Shown here one piece after another: positions 50,971 to 60,086 of a DNA stretch of 64,000 nucleotides. The stretch covers positions 620,001 to 684,000 of the forward strand of contig NC_019682.1 in NCBI RefSeq assembly GCF_000316575.1, in the 5' to 3' direction. This DNA is from Calothrix sp. PCC 7507. Lineage in GTDB: Bacteria > Cyanobacteriota > Cyanobacteriia > Cyanobacteriales > Nostocaceae. A program made the translations under genes and the position numbers. A model generated the notes under the pieces. The model was not told the origin of the DNA, did not search any database, and saw only the letters and a list, made by a program, of their open reading frames with translations. The first letter of the stretch is position 1, and each line of letters starts with the position of its first letter.

Positions 50971-51014
50971 TCAGTCAACAGTGAACAGTGAACTAACTGA
51001 TAACTGATAACTGA
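50971..51014. repeat. AACAGTGAACAGT / CTGATAACTGATAACT repeats
   Basis: The short gap between the convergent rnhA and cruG genes consists of the same AACAGTGAACAGT and ACTGATAACTGATAACTGA units seen at 15969-16050. The paired orientations could form a stem. Confidence 0.8.
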
Positions 51015-52178
51015 CTAACTATATTTCCTTCCCCGCCACTCTCTGGGAGTGTGGAATGCAGATAAGAAAATTCGTAATACTGCTAAAGGGTCAGCGAAGG
51101 GGGAAAGCCAGAACAACCAGCCACCTTTAGCATCTTTGCGATCATAAGAAGGTGCGATCGCCAATAGCATAGCAAAGCGAATTACCAAGAGAAATATATT
51201 TAATCCCAGTAAGAGGAGCAGGGGAGAGGGGGAAAGAGAAGGAGAAAAGACAAGGTAACTGAGGACAACCAATAACGGTAGACCCTGAACTGCTGAGAGT
51301 AACCATAAATCTCCCCAAATTTGCCCACGGGGAGATGCATCTTTCAGGTCAAGACTGCGCCCCCATTCTTTCCACGTCTCTAAAGCACCTTCATACATCC
51401 GCACCTTTAACACCTTTGCACCATCTAAAAAGCCCACCTTAAACCCTTGGGCGGCAATATACCGCGCCAAGGTGACATCATCACAAAAGGAACTACTCGC
51501 ACTACTGTAACCATCCACAGCAGCTAAGACAGAGCGACGGCACAAAAAGCACTGACCATTTGCCATCACCCTTTCTGGTTGTTCTGTATTGATACCAGCC
51601 GGGTCAAATCGGTAAAGCAGAGTCATCAACAAAGCTGGTTGTAGCCAACATTCTCCTGGATACTTGAGGACGAATTGGGGTGAAAGAGACACCAAATCAT
51701 ATCCCTGGGTTGTGGCTGTCTGCACTAAACCAGCCACCAAACCAGGATCGGGTACAGTATCAGCATCCATTCCTAAAAACCATTGACTTGCTGCTGCACT
51801 CTGCAAAAAGCCATTATGCAACGCCCAAGGACGACCCACCCAACCAGGAGGTAGGGGATCATCTGTTAGCAGGCGAAACCGAGGATCTCTTTGCTGTGCA
51901 GCTTTGACTAAATCAGGAGTACCATCTCGAGACTTGCTATCTACAACGATAATCTCTCGCACTTCGTAGCTTTGACAAGTTAAGCCAGCTAACAAGGGGC
52001 TAATACGCAGCGCTTCGTTAAGTGTAGGCACAACAACACTGACAGTACCCAAGAGGTCTGGTGTGGGTTGTTGGGGTTGAATGGGGGGATAGCGTCTTGG
52101 GCCTTTTACCAAGCGTGAAAGCAGAATTGCTGTTGCTGGTAACTGGATAAGTAGTAATAGTATCGAAACGTCTGTCAT
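51015..52178 (-). CDS. cruG: Carotenoid 2'-O-glycosyltransferase
   Basis: The 387-residue membrane GT2 enzyme has an N-terminal membrane helix, the catalytic core VSVVVPTLNEALRI, VVDSKSRDGT, a DxD motif in FLGMDADTVPDP, DDVTLARYIAAQGF, and C-terminal helices. It lies 105 bp downstream of the cruF gene on the same strand. CruF and CruG act successively on the psi end of gamma-carotene/myxol to give myxol 2'-glycosides (myxoxanthophyll). The call relies on this pairing and overall pattern. Confidence 0.8.
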   Translation of the reverse strand: MTDVSILLLLIQLPATAILLSRLVKGPRRYPPIQPQQPTPDLLGTVSVVVPTLNEALRISPLLAGLTCQSYEVREIIVVDSKSRDGTPDLVKAAQQRDPRFRLLTDDPLPPGWVGRPWALHNGFLQSAAASQWFLGMDADTVPDPGLVAGLVQTATTQGYDLVSLSPQFVLKYPGECWLQPALLMTLLYRFDPAGINTEQPERVMANGQCFLCRRSVLAAVDGYSSASSSFCDDVTLARYIAAQGFKVGFLDGAKVLKVRMYEGALETWKEWGRSLDLKDASPRGQIWGDLWLLSAVQGLPLLVVLSYLVFSPSLSPSPLLLLLGLNIFLLVIRFAMLLAIAPSYDRKDAKGGWLFWLSPFADPLAVLRIFLSAFHTPREWRGRKYS

Positions 52179-52271
52179 TGGTCATTTGTCATTGGTCATT
52201 TGTCAAGAGTCAAGAGTCATTAATTATTTCTCTCTTACCTCCCCCGCTCCCCGCTCCCTGCTCCCTGCTCC
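52179..52271. repeat. Heptamer repeats between cruF and cruG
   Basis: CATTTGT/CATTGGT units near the cruG start are followed by GAGTCAA units and then CCGCTCC/CTGCTCC units. The same combination of CATTTGT and TGCTCCC arrays occurs at 14613-14803. Confidence 0.85.
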
Positions 52272-52283
52272 CTGCGCCCTTCC

Positions 52284-53201
52284 CTATTTCAAGGCTACTT
52301 TGACATTAGCTACTGAAATTTCTGGAGTTACTGGTTCTACTGTGGTGAATTGGGTTTGTGTGCTGGCGTTTGCACCTTTCCACCAGAGTGTGACAGCAGG
52401 AGCGACACCAAGTAATAAACCGAGCAATACAGGGATAGAAAAGCCTGCAGCCAAGCTCATTACTGTGGCAAAGCCAAAGTTGCTTAAATAAACTACCAAA
52501 GGCACCTTAAGCTGCGATCGCTCTATTGTGATTGGGTTGTTTCTCCACAACAGTGCAGCTACAGTCATAAACACCGATCCAGTACCCATCCAACCAACAA
52601 AGTTTTGGTAGGGCATACCAAAGAATGGCCCCGGTTGCTGCCAATACCAGAAGGGTAGAGAGGTTTGGCTCATGGCGGGATCAAGTACAAAATCCCAAGA
52701 GGTGAGTAACAACGCACCCAAAGCGATCGCCCCTACATGACGCCACAAGCTAGGTTTTTTGTCAACTTCTAAACCAGCTCTAGCTAGTAGGTAAGCAACG
52801 CATCCCACATAAAACCAAGACAAGGGAATCGTAAAGGGTACTAAACCTGCAATTTTATACCCCAAGCCGCTCAGGTAACTATAGTGACCAAAAGGAAACC
52901 CAGTGCTAGTTCCCAAGAGTTCACTGCCCAAGGAAATAAATACCGATGGCAGCAGAAACGCTAAAGCGCGACCTAAACCCAATGTCCTTAAAGCATACAG
53001 GAATACGGCAACCGCACCCAAAATCATATAAACTACACCGCCTCCCGCCATACTCCACTGCATGGCGGTTTGTCCAACCTCAGATAGGTTCAAAATTACT
53101 TCGGCATTAGGTACAACTAGTAGTATTCCTACCAATCCAAACACCATTGACACGATATGACCAATGAGGCATACGCGTTCCGCAATAACAAGTTGTCTCA
53201 T
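52284..53201 (-). CDS. cruF: Carotenoid 1',2'-hydratase
   Basis: The 305-residue integral membrane protein has about eight hydrophobic segments and the conserved patterns SLGSELLGTSTGFPFGHYSY, DFVLDPAMSQ and WYWQQPGPFFGMPYQNFVGW of the DUF422 family, to which CruF belongs. It hydrates the psi end of gamma-carotene to a 1'-hydroxy group, the first step towards myxoxanthophyll. It is first in the cruF-cruG pair. Its 5' flank (53202-53610) shows no other gene. Confidence 0.88.
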   Translation of the reverse strand: MRQLVIAERVCLIGHIVSMVFGLVGILLVVPNAEVILNLSEVGQTAMQWSMAGGGVVYMILGAVAVFLYALRTLGLGRALAFLLPSVFISLGSELLGTSTGFPFGHYSYLSGLGYKIAGLVPFTIPLSWFYVGCVAYLLARAGLEVDKKPSLWRHVGAIALGALLLTSWDFVLDPAMSQTSLPFWYWQQPGPFFGMPYQNFVGWMGTGSVFMTVAALLWRNNPITIERSQLKVPLVVYLSNFGFATVMSLAAGFSIPVLLGLLLGVAPAVTLWWKGANASTQTQFTTVEPVTPEISVANVKVALK

Positions 53202-53610
53202 GATAATTCCTTAGCAAGATGTGACACGCGGCTAATCGGCTGCTAACAGTTTACAAATGTTTAAGAACATAATTTAACTAATTTGGTGCTAATTTGTGCG
53301 GCAATTACCTGAAAACTTGCTGAGATTTTTGGTAAAAGCATAACAGCCGATTGATTGAGTCTAAAAAATAATAAGATGATATATAGTCTAAGCTATTGGA
53401 GTCAAAATCTATCTAACTGACGCTAGCTTCGCCTTGGGCATAAACCTGACCCTTGAATTAAAAATATAAAAATACTCCCAGAATACTAGAGAGCATTAAC
53501 GGAAGACGAATATCAAAACCTTAGCCACACCTCTATTGCAGTCAGGTCTTTGGTTACGCTATATAGATAGTTATGAAATAATAACCTCAGCCGCTACTGG
53601 GAATTAACCC
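53202..53610. other. 409-bp intergenic region between divergent genes
   Basis: It should carry the promoters for cruF (minus) and the membrane protein (plus). I see AT-rich stretches and no repeat, hairpin or ORF strong enough to name. Confidence 0.4.
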
Positions 53611-54042
53611 GTGTCAATCTTGAAAAGAGTTCCTTGGGTTTCCCTGGCACTAGTACTGCTTAGTTACAGTACCTTAGGCTGGGTAATATCCGAAACCAAG
53701 CCCCCTTGGTTTGTCTGGCTGGTACTTGTATTAGGTATTTTGCTTCTGGTAGGCAGCTTGACCATTCCTTGGTCAAAGATGACAGAATTTTCCCTTGTCC
53801 TGTTCGAGTCTAATACCAGGACATTTATTTTTGCGATTTCAGCAGCTTTTTTGTTTTTTTTAATGCTTGCCTGGTTTCGGTTATTTCTTGATACCTTGCT
53901 CATCATTTCAGCAGCTATATTAGCCAGAATTGACTTTCAGGCAGCTGGGTTGCAAGAAGGACAAGCTTTTTGGATTACGTCTATCGTTTCTTTGACAGGG
54001 TTAGCCTTGGGTGCAGCCATGCAAATGGTACTTTTTCGCTGA
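53611..54042 (+). CDS. Conserved cyanobacterial membrane protein
   Basis: The 143-residue protein has four hydrophobic segments (VSLALVLLSYSTLGWVI; FVWLVLVLGILLLVGSL; TFIFAISAAFLFFLML with LLIISAAILA; ITSIVSLTGLALGAAMQMVLF). The start is GTG with a GGAAT leader. No catalytic motif is visible and I cannot name the family. Confidence 0.65.
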   Translation: MSILKRVPWVSLALVLLSYSTLGWVISETKPPWFVWLVLVLGILLLVGSLTIPWSKMTEFSLVLFESNTRTFIFAISAAFLFFLMLAWFRLFLDTLLIISAAILARIDFQAAGLQEGQAFWITSIVSLTGLALGAAMQMVLFR

Positions 54043-54108
54043 ATGGGGCAGAGGGGGATGAAGGAGACAAAGAAGAAATAATTAATGACTTTTAACCCCT
54101 CGCCCTGA

Positions 54109-54130
54109 GCGGAGACGTTAGCGTCTCCGC
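54109..54130. terminator. GC-rich hairpin between convergent genes
   Basis: GCGGAGACG-TTAG-CGTCTCCGC is a perfect stem lying between the membrane-protein gene and rpmA, which converge. It is also a known style of dispersed Nostoc repeat, and there is no U-tract. Confidence 0.5.
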
Positions 54131-54164
54131 AGGAGAAGGAGAAGGGTTGACTCTTGACCAATTC

Positions 54165-54449
54165 TTAACTAGCTACGGATTCGACAGCCGCCACGACTGG
54201 TGTGTAAACGCTAACTTTCTTGCGGCTTTTACCTTTACGTTCAAAGGTGACAACGCCGTCAACTAAAGCAAACAAAGTATCATCACTACCAATACCGACA
54301 TTGTTACCAGGATGATATTTTGTACCACGCTGCCGCACGAGAATGTTTCCCGCCCGTACAGTTTGACCACCGTAGCGCTTGACACCTAAGCGCTGGGCGT
54401 TAGAGTCACGACCGTTGCGTGTACTACCTGTTCCTTTTTTATGAGCCAT
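54165..54449 (-). CDS. rpmA: 50S ribosomal protein L27
   Basis: The 94-residue basic protein has the L27 start [20 protein letters not shown], then [21 protein letters not shown] and [17 protein letters not shown]. Its flexible N-terminus reaches the peptidyl-transferase centre. It is 31 bp downstream of rplU in the usual rplU-rpmA operon. Its last residues (VAAVESVAS) are a typical cyanobacterial extension. Confidence 0.98.
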   Translation of the reverse strand: MAHKKGTGSTRNGRDSNAQRLGVKRYGGQTVRAGNILVRQRGTKYHPGNNVGIGSDDTLFALVDGVVTFERKGKSRKKVSVYTPVVAAVESVAS

Positions 54450-54480
54450 AATTTCCTCTGATGTTTCTAGTTCTTGATTA

Positions 54481-54879
54481 TTATTCAGCAGCAGTTTCTA
54501 CAGCTTGGTCATCAACTTCGGGGGTGGGAGCGATCGCTGCTTCTTCAGCCGCCAACACTGTACCATTGAGGTTAATGGAGTTAATCAAAAGTCTGGTGAT
54601 TTCTTGGCGATGTCCCCGTTTTTTGCGAGTTTTCTTTTTGGGCTTCATCTTGTACACCAAGACTTTACGACCTCTGAGATGTCTTAGCACCGTCCCTTCT
54701 ACAGTCGCACCGGCTACTCTTGGTTGTCCGATGGTGACTCCACCGTCATGAGCTACCAGTAATACTGCGTCTATTGTAACTTTTTCGTCTGGTGCAGCAG
54801 TCAGCAGCTCGATATCGTAAAATCGACCCGCCTCAACTCGTATTTGTTTGCCACCAGTTTCAATAATTGCGTAAGTCAT
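54481..54879 (-). CDS. rplU: 50S ribosomal protein L21
   Basis: The 132-residue protein has the L21 start [19 protein letters not shown], and [26 protein letters not shown] followed by [11 protein letters not shown], which binds 23S rRNA. The acidic alanine-rich tail ([19 protein letters not shown]) is longer than in enterobacteria. It leads the operon with rpmA; a leader of unknown structure precedes it at 54880-55060. Confidence 0.98.
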   Translation of the reverse strand: MTYAIIETGGKQIRVEAGRFYDIELLTAAPDEKVTIDAVLLVAHDGGVTIGQPRVAGATVEGTVLRHLRGRKVLVYKMKPKKKTRKKRGHRQEITRLLINSINLNGTVLAAEEAAIAPTPEVDDQAVETAAE

Positions 54880-55214
54880 GGGATGGTCCTTAGGTTTGCC
54901 GTACAGGTAGCTGGCTTTATATCTTCATGCATAGAAGTGATGTCTAACGACAAGCCGCTTTGCGTCTGCGCTATTGCCAGCTTTTGCAGTATGTCTACCT
55001 GATCCGAGCGGAAATTAGACAGACAATCTAAAATTCTATTTGATTGCCTAGTGTTAAGTCAACTATTATGCAAGTTTTAGATGCTAAAACCTTTGGCTAT
55101 TAAGAGGTTCAAGAATTATAGCGGTTCTCAGTCGGATGCAACACAATCGAGGAAACCCCAGAGGGCGGGAAAACCCTGCCCCTACAAGCTTTGGGATTTA
55201 AAACTGTGCCTCAA

Positions 55215-55310
55215 ATGCTACAAGTTTCCCAAAAAGTTGACTTGATTTGCGAAATCGTGACTTGTGCTGATGTATTTAGTCAGGACACAGAACAGCACCT
55301 AAAAATCTGA
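55215..55310 (+). other. Possible small ORF or gene remnant ending in a terminator
   Basis: A 31-codon frame (MLQVSQKVDLICEIVTCADV then FSQDTEQHLKI) ends with a TGA inside the terminator stem at 55302-55336. Its codon pattern looks coding, and the frame stays open further upstream to about 55120 without an ATG. I do not recognise it. The rest of the 541-bp gap (54880-55420) holds a GGGCGGGAAAACCCTGCCC hairpin repeat near 55165 and the rplU promoter. Confidence 0.25.
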
Positions 55311-55336
55311 GCAAAGGACTCTGTTGCTCAGATTTT
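55302..55336. terminator. Strong bidirectional-type terminator
   Basis: AAAATCTGAGCAA (55302-55314) pairs over 13 bp with TTGCTCAGATTTT (55324-55336), followed by CTTTTTTCT. No annotated plus-strand gene ends here, so a short transcript in the gap is implied. Confidence 0.85.
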
Positions 55337-55420
55337 CTTTTTTCTATCGACCAAGCTTCACCTCTGGAACTCATATCGTCTCACCGATGAGTTAGGATGG
55401 CTATATTTTAATTAGGTAAG

Positions 55421-56509
55421 ATGAAAAGAATAGAAGTTGAACAGAGAACAATTTTTATTGGTTTAGCAGGTAGCCACGGCTATGGATTAAATCGTCCTGG
55501 TTCCGATTTTGATTATCGGGGTGTGTTTATCGCACCCAAAAGATATTACTTAGGATTTGACCACATAGAACAAAAAGAAACCGGTTGGGATGAAGTAGGA
55601 ATATTTCCTTTTCTAGATAATAATAAAGACACAGTTATATATGAATTAAAAAAAGTCATTCAATTACTATCTGGAGCCAATCCCAACGTTTTAGAATTGC
55701 TGTGGTTGCCTAGCTATCCTGTGTTAACACCAATAGGACAGCACTTAATTAACCACAAACAGCTATTTTTAAGTAAGAAGGTAAAGCATACTTATACTGG
55801 TTACGCTTTTGCCCAAATCAAAAAGATGGAAACCCATCGTAAGTGGTTGTTAAATCCACCACAAAAGAAACCGCTTCCTTCTGATTTTGGTATAGAAGAC
55901 GAAGCACCATTAATTAAAGATGAGCTAAATGCTTTTCTGGAGTATCTTTATAACCTAATTAGGGGAAGGATTGAGTTTTTAGAAGAGGCTGAACAACTAT
56001 ATCAACTATTGACAGCAGATATTGATTTCAAAGGCATATTGAAACAATATACTTTGCCTGATGAGACTTTAGAATATACGCAAACATTAACCAACAGTCG
56101 TAAAGACTTTATTCGCCTGCTGCAAAAAAGTCAAACCTATCAAGTAGCTTTAAGAGAATGGAAAGCCTATTTATCATGGCAAGAAAATAGGAATCCCACT
56201 AGGGCAGAAACGGAAAGAAAGTCTGGTTTTGACCTGAAGCATGGGATGCACTGCATTAGATTATTACGCAGTGGACTGGAAATATTGCGAACAGGTAATG
56301 TGATTGTAGATAGGAGGATAGCTGGTGATGTTGAAGATTTAAAAGCTATCCTTCAGGGTGAGTATAGTTATGATCAGGTGATGAAAATGGCGGAAGATTT
56401 AGTTGCTGAAATGGATATTGTTTACGAACAATCAACTCTACCTCACAAACCTGACTTAGAGCAAATTAATGAGTTATGTATGGAATTGGTAGAGATGCAG
56501 GGGTGGTGA
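55421..56509 (+). CDS. RlaP-like predicted nucleotidyltransferase (DNA polymerase beta superfamily)
   Basis: The 362-residue protein begins with the nucleotidyltransferase motif GLAGSHGYGLNRPGSDFDYRG (GS with the D-x-D pair at about residues 30-32), preceded by a strand, then ELKKVIQLLSGANPNVLELLW. The long helical C-terminal part is rich in Glu and Lys (GYAFAQIKKMETHRKWLL). This matches the RlaP-type family, which in other bacteria is linked to RNA repair. No RNA ligase neighbours it here, although an rtcB-like gene begins 7 kb away at the window end. Confidence 0.8.
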   Translation: MKRIEVEQRTIFIGLAGSHGYGLNRPGSDFDYRGVFIAPKRYYLGFDHIEQKETGWDEVGIFPFLDNNKDTVIYELKKVIQLLSGANPNVLELLWLPSYPVLTPIGQHLINHKQLFLSKKVKHTYTGYAFAQIKKMETHRKWLLNPPQKKPLPSDFGIEDEAPLIKDELNAFLEYLYNLIRGRIEFLEEAEQLYQLLTADIDFKGILKQYTLPDETLEYTQTLTNSRKDFIRLLQKSQTYQVALREWKAYLSWQENRNPTRAETERKSGFDLKHGMHCIRLLRSGLEILRTGNVIVDRRIAGDVEDLKAILQGEYSYDQVMKMAEDLVAEMDIVYEQSTLPHKPDLEQINELCMELVEMQGW

Positions 56510-56520
56510 TTTTTCAGTTA

Positions 56521-56820
56521 TCAGTTAACAGTCTGAATTAAATCGACAAAGCCATAGAAACTAATGAATAGTAGTAGCAATGCTGTTAATTTGGTGATTC
56601 GTGATTGGTATGAGGGGGCGATCGCTTCTCTAACTAAAATAGAGATAGATGCCCCAACTACTAAGCTCAAGACCAGTACCCAATAGGGTCTGTCTGGTAA
56701 AATTGTGGCAACTGCTAGCATGGCGATCGCTAGCGTGAGCATCAATGACTCTACAAACCGGGGTGGGTTATATTGGCTGGCTAAAATAAAGCTATTTAAC
56801 CAAAAGTGCCACAATCTCAT
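56521..56820 (-). CDS. Small hypothetical membrane protein
   Basis: The 99-residue protein has three hydrophobic segments (ESLMLTLAIAMLAVATI; WVLVLSLVVGASISILV; KLTALLLLFISFYGFVDLI) after a polar head with WHFWLNSFILASQYNPP. I do not recognise a family. It lies downstream of chlI-distal repeats (AACTGTTCACTGTTAACTG at 56850-56882) and converges on the nucleotidyltransferase gene. Confidence 0.6.
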   Translation of the reverse strand: MRLWHFWLNSFILASQYNPPRFVESLMLTLAIAMLAVATILPDRPYWVLVLSLVVGASISILVREAIAPSYQSRITKLTALLLLFISFYGFVDLIQTVN

Positions 56821-56883
56821 ATTTCATCGCTTTTGGGGAATAGTGAAAAGACTGTTAACTGTTCACTGTTAACTGTTCACTGA

Positions 56884-58008
56884 TTACCTAACTCCAGTTT
56901 TCAGTTGACCTGTACCGTTTTTTTGTGCAGTATCCTTTTCTGGTAGTTCCACACCAAAGACCCGTGCAAAAGCTTTTTCTACTTTGTAGCCAGAGTCAAT
57001 CGACTCCAACGGGTCTTTCCGCAGTCGGTGACGCAGACATAGAGTGATCACGCGGCGGACATCATCAACTGTGACTTCGGTGCGTCCTTCAAATGCTGTC
57101 AATGCTTTGGCGGCGCGGTTTGTCACTATATCACCCCGTAAACCATCCACATCCAATTCTGAACAGATTTCCGAAATTTTCACCCGCACATCATAATCAC
57201 TTTTCACTTCGGGTAACAGTGTTTGAGCATTGACAATCTGCTGTTGTAGTGCTTCTTGCTCAGGTTTAGACTTGTCTACAAACACCAAGGGATTTTGGTC
57301 AAATTCTGCTCGTTGTTCGACAATTTGCACCCTTAAGGCTGGTTCTTTGACTGTGTGGATTTCGGCGTGCATTCCAAAGCGGTCGAGGAGTTGGGGGCGT
57401 AGTTCACCTTCTTCTGGGTTTCCAGAACCCACCAGTACAAAACGTGCTGGGTGACGGATAGAAATACCTTCCCGTTCTACGGTGTTCCAACCACTGGCTG
57501 CGGAGTCGAGTAAAACATCTACCAAGTGGTCATCAAGCAAGTTGACTTCATCAACGTAGAGGATACCCCGGTTAGCTTTGGCTAACAGTCCCGGCTCAAA
57601 AGCCTTCACACCTTCAGATAAAGCTTTTTCGATGTCGATAGTGCCGCAAACCCGATCTTCTGTAGCGCCTAATGGCAAGTCTACCATCTGGACTTTTTTG
57701 TGAGCAACGGGAATTTCTGCCCCTTGTTCTAACAATTGGCGGACTTCGTCACTCATGACATCGGGATCGCTGGGGTCGCTGTTGAAGGGGTCGTTAGCTA
57801 CCACAGGGATTTCGGGTAACAGGTCGGCCAGGGCCCGGATAGTGGTGGATTTGCCAGTACCGCGATCGCCCATAATCATCACACCGCCAATTTTGGGGTC
57901 AATCACGTTCAACAGCAGCGCCAGTTTCATTTCTTCCTGACCCACAATTGCTGTAAACGGGAATACCACACGTCGCGCACTCGCTGTGGTTTGAGCAGTA
58001 GGACTCAC
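56884..58008 (-). CDS. chlI: Magnesium chelatase ATPase subunit I
   Basis: ChlI is the AAA+ motor that, with ChlD and ChlH, inserts magnesium into protoporphyrin IX, the first chlorophyll-specific step. The 374-residue protein starts with a GTG after AAGG. It shows [19 protein letters not shown], Walker [10 protein letters not shown], the ChlI insert [17 protein letters not shown], Walker [15 protein letters not shown], the sensor [19 protein letters not shown] and the arginine-rich end [11 protein letters not shown]. It appears monocistronic. Confidence 0.97.
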   Translation of the reverse strand: MSPTAQTTASARRVVFPFTAIVGQEEMKLALLLNVIDPKIGGVMIMGDRGTGKSTTIRALADLLPEIPVVANDPFNSDPSDPDVMSDEVRQLLEQGAEIPVAHKKVQMVDLPLGATEDRVCGTIDIEKALSEGVKAFEPGLLAKANRGILYVDEVNLLDDHLVDVLLDSAASGWNTVEREGISIRHPARFVLVGSGNPEEGELRPQLLDRFGMHAEIHTVKEPALRVQIVEQRAEFDQNPLVFVDKSKPEQEALQQQIVNAQTLLPEVKSDYDVRVKISEICSELDVDGLRGDIVTNRAAKALTAFEGRTEVTVDDVRRVITLCLRHRLRKDPLESIDSGYKVEKAFARVFGVELPEKDTAQKNGTGQLKTGVR

Positions 58009-58340
58009 TAAATTACCTTATCAAGATTTTCTTACTTACCGTTGTTTATTGTCCCACATTTGGGGTCTTACAAGTTGACACTCCCCCAACCAAATAAATT
58101 TCGCGTTTGCTCATTTATTTCAGCATCTTGGGGATTAGTTAAGAAGTTGTTCTGAACTCGGTATGAGCCGTAGTTCTCCACTTCTCCAATGCCCTAGTTC
58201 ATAGCCTCTAGTACAGCATGGGGTAAATAAACACACCATTTGAACACAGGTAAAAAGCTTGTAGGAATCAGTATTCTTTCTTTTTACTTTTTTAGCTTTT
58301 ATTTAACCTGTCACCTGCTGTTCTGAGATAGGCTTGTTCA
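58009..58340. other. 332-bp intergenic region upstream of chlI
   Basis: It presumably contains the chlI promoter on the minus strand. I see no gene, repeat or convincing hairpin in it. Confidence 0.4.
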
Positions 58341-58610
58341 CTATATATTATCGAAATCATCTAATCGAATTTCCTTCCAAATCTCAGAAACTTGCCATCC
58401 GGAGTTGCCAACAGATTGAACTATGGGATGATCGCGAAAATTCAGATATCTGGGTTCTCTATTGTCTACATCCTCATCGGGCATTGGTTTCTTGATTACC
58501 GATGGTTCTGGTAAATCGGCTATATCCAATGGCAGACTCCCTTCTTCTGTTTCCTCCATGATTTTGATCTTTTCTAGCAGCAGTTTCTCAGATTTCTTAA
58601 TTAGTTTCAT
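58341..58610 (-). CDS. Small hypothetical protein
   Basis: The 89-residue protein is acidic after a basic first 15 residues, rich in Pro, Asp and Glu (DIADLPEPSVIKKPMPDEDVDN), and ends with aromatic residues (YLNFRDHPIVQSVGNSGWQ, EIWKEIRLDDFDNI). It is probably largely disordered. An internal methionine (MEETEEG) is an alternative start. I do not recognise it; it could be a short regulator or precursor peptide. Confidence 0.45.
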   Translation of the reverse strand: MKLIKKSEKLLLEKIKIMEETEEGSLPLDIADLPEPSVIKKPMPDEDVDNREPRYLNFRDHPIVQSVGNSGWQVSEIWKEIRLDDFDNI

Positions 58611-58892
58611 AGTATGTGTATTTAAAGTTTTGAGAATTGGACACAGAAAAACCGGAATCTTAACGCTGATTCTGAAAGAGTCTGTTGTAGACTTTCAAGA
58701 ATCTTTAGATAGATCCGTAAGGATTCCTATGAAGTCTAGTGTGAAAAAATTTGGACAGGATAAACTAGAATACAGTAAATTTGTGGAAAATACGAGTGTT
58801 TCGCTAAGAAATTTATGGAATTAATCATCAGAATTTTAAATCAGCTAATTTGCTCGATTTTCTGATTGTGCCCTATGTAAGGATTTGGACTT

Positions 58893-59129
58893 ATGTCAGA
58901 CTCAATCAACTGGCAGCATAAGTTGAGTCGAGAGAATTGGCAACCACTAAAACGTCAAACTATCTGCAATGACTGTGCTTTTCATACCAAAGTGGCAGAA
59001 GTGATGCAGTGCATTCACCCTGATGAATTCGAGGTTAATTGTTCTACCATCATTTTCTGCAATTCATTTCAACCAACCCAAGAAATTGAAAGTCCTTGTG
59101 TATCCTTCGGTAAGGATGACGGCGAATAA
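58893..59129 (+). CDS. Small cysteine-rich hypothetical protein
   Basis: The 78-residue protein has five cysteines: TICNDCAF forms a CxxC pair, followed by MQCIHPDEF, VNCSTIIFCNSF, and a final SPCVSF. The spacing suggests a zinc ribbon or iron-sulfur site. There is no signal peptide. A GTAAGGATTTGG leader provides a fair ribosome site. Family and role unknown. Confidence 0.6.
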   Translation: MSDSINWQHKLSRENWQPLKRQTICNDCAFHTKVAEVMQCIHPDEFEVNCSTIIFCNSFQPTQEIESPCVSFGKDDGE

Positions 59130-59231
59130 GCTCCCGTTTTAGAGGATTAAAAAACATTTATGGCTAGAAATCCCTACCTCCCAGAGGATAGGGTTTCTAA
59201 CTGCCGATTTCACTTAAGCTCAAACCAAGGA

Positions 59232-59669
59232 TCATGTCTTGGTATATTTGTCAATGATTTTGGCTAATTCGGGTACTGCTTCTTCTACATTTTGTTTGGC
59301 TGAACCCCGCAATTTGTCATAGGTTCCTTTGACTATTTGGCGCTTCAGGTTTTGCGCTCTCGCATCAGTGACGCTGAGTAGTGCATCTGCTGTGCGATCG
59401 CGATTTGCGTTGAGATATCCGACTGGATCGCCTGTCTGCAAGCCTTCACTCCAGATCGGATCGAGTGCTGTGAAACACTGCGGTAGAATCTGCTCGACAA
59501 CATAAGCGATGTATCCTGGCTTAACCCCCTTAAGAGCGCCAAAAGCAGCTTTTATCGCCATACCACTGATGCCTGATTTGGATGCAAGTTGCGCGTCTAT
59601 CATGCTGCAACAGTCCTCCACAACTATGGCTTTTTTGTCTGGATTCGCTAGTCCGTCACTAAGTCCCAC
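59232..59669 (-). CDS. DUF6918-like protein
   Basis: The GTG at 59669 is chosen because AGGAGGAG lies just upstream and the family begins with (M)xLSDxLxxPxxxxxVVxDC; a TTG seven codons earlier is the alternative. The roughly 145-residue soluble protein contains VVEDCCSMIDAQLASKSG, AFGALKGVKPGYIAYVV, ALLSVTDARAQ, and YDKLRGSAKQNVEEAVP. The pattern matches a family shared with actinobacteria that I recall as DUF6918. Function unknown. Confidence 0.7.
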   Translation of the reverse strand: MGLSDGLANPDKKAIVVEDCCSMIDAQLASKSGISGMAIKAAFGALKGVKPGYIAYVVEQILPQCFTALDPIWSEGLQTGDPVGYLNANRDRTADALLSVTDARAQNLKRQIVKGTYDKLRGSAKQNVEEAVPELAKIIDKYTKT

Positions 59670-59968
59670 TTCACTCCTCCTGAGTTTCAAAGTATTTGAT
59701 TCCTATTCAATTAGTTTTCCTACTGAGCAGGAAATTACAGAAAATAGTATCAGAGCTAAAGGATGATCATATACATAGTTCTATGTATTGGGAGATAGGG
59801 GGCAATTTTCTGCGGGGATGAACGATACAGAAAAAAACCAGCAAGAATAGGAGTTGAGCCTAATTCCATAGTGGCGATCGCCCAAATTTAAAAAATTTTG
59901 TCTGCCAATCAAGCTGTATAGAGTGCGATCGCCACTCTCACTTTTAAATAAGAAAAACTCATGACAAG

Positions 59969-60024
59969 TATAATTTTTACAAAAGTCTGGACACTTGATT
60001 AAAAAATGTAAAGCAGTGTAAATT
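59969..60024 (+). promoter_or_regulatory. Probable psbA promoter region
   Basis: TTGATT (59995-60000) and TAAATT (60019-60024) are 18 bp apart and would place the start site about 55-60 bp before the ATG. A TATAAT at 59969-59974 is an alternative -10 box with no clear -35. The gene has no strong Shine-Dalgarno. Confidence 0.35.
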
Positions 60025-60086
60025 ATTGTTACAGACGCAAACAAACACGTCTCATTCATACAAAAAATAACCGCAATCATAAAACC

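Noticed and set aside
58462-58824. 120-codon plus-strand frame opposite the small acidic ORF
   Set aside because: Serine/phenylalanine-rich shadow; the minus-strand frame is a little more protein-like, itself only moderate.
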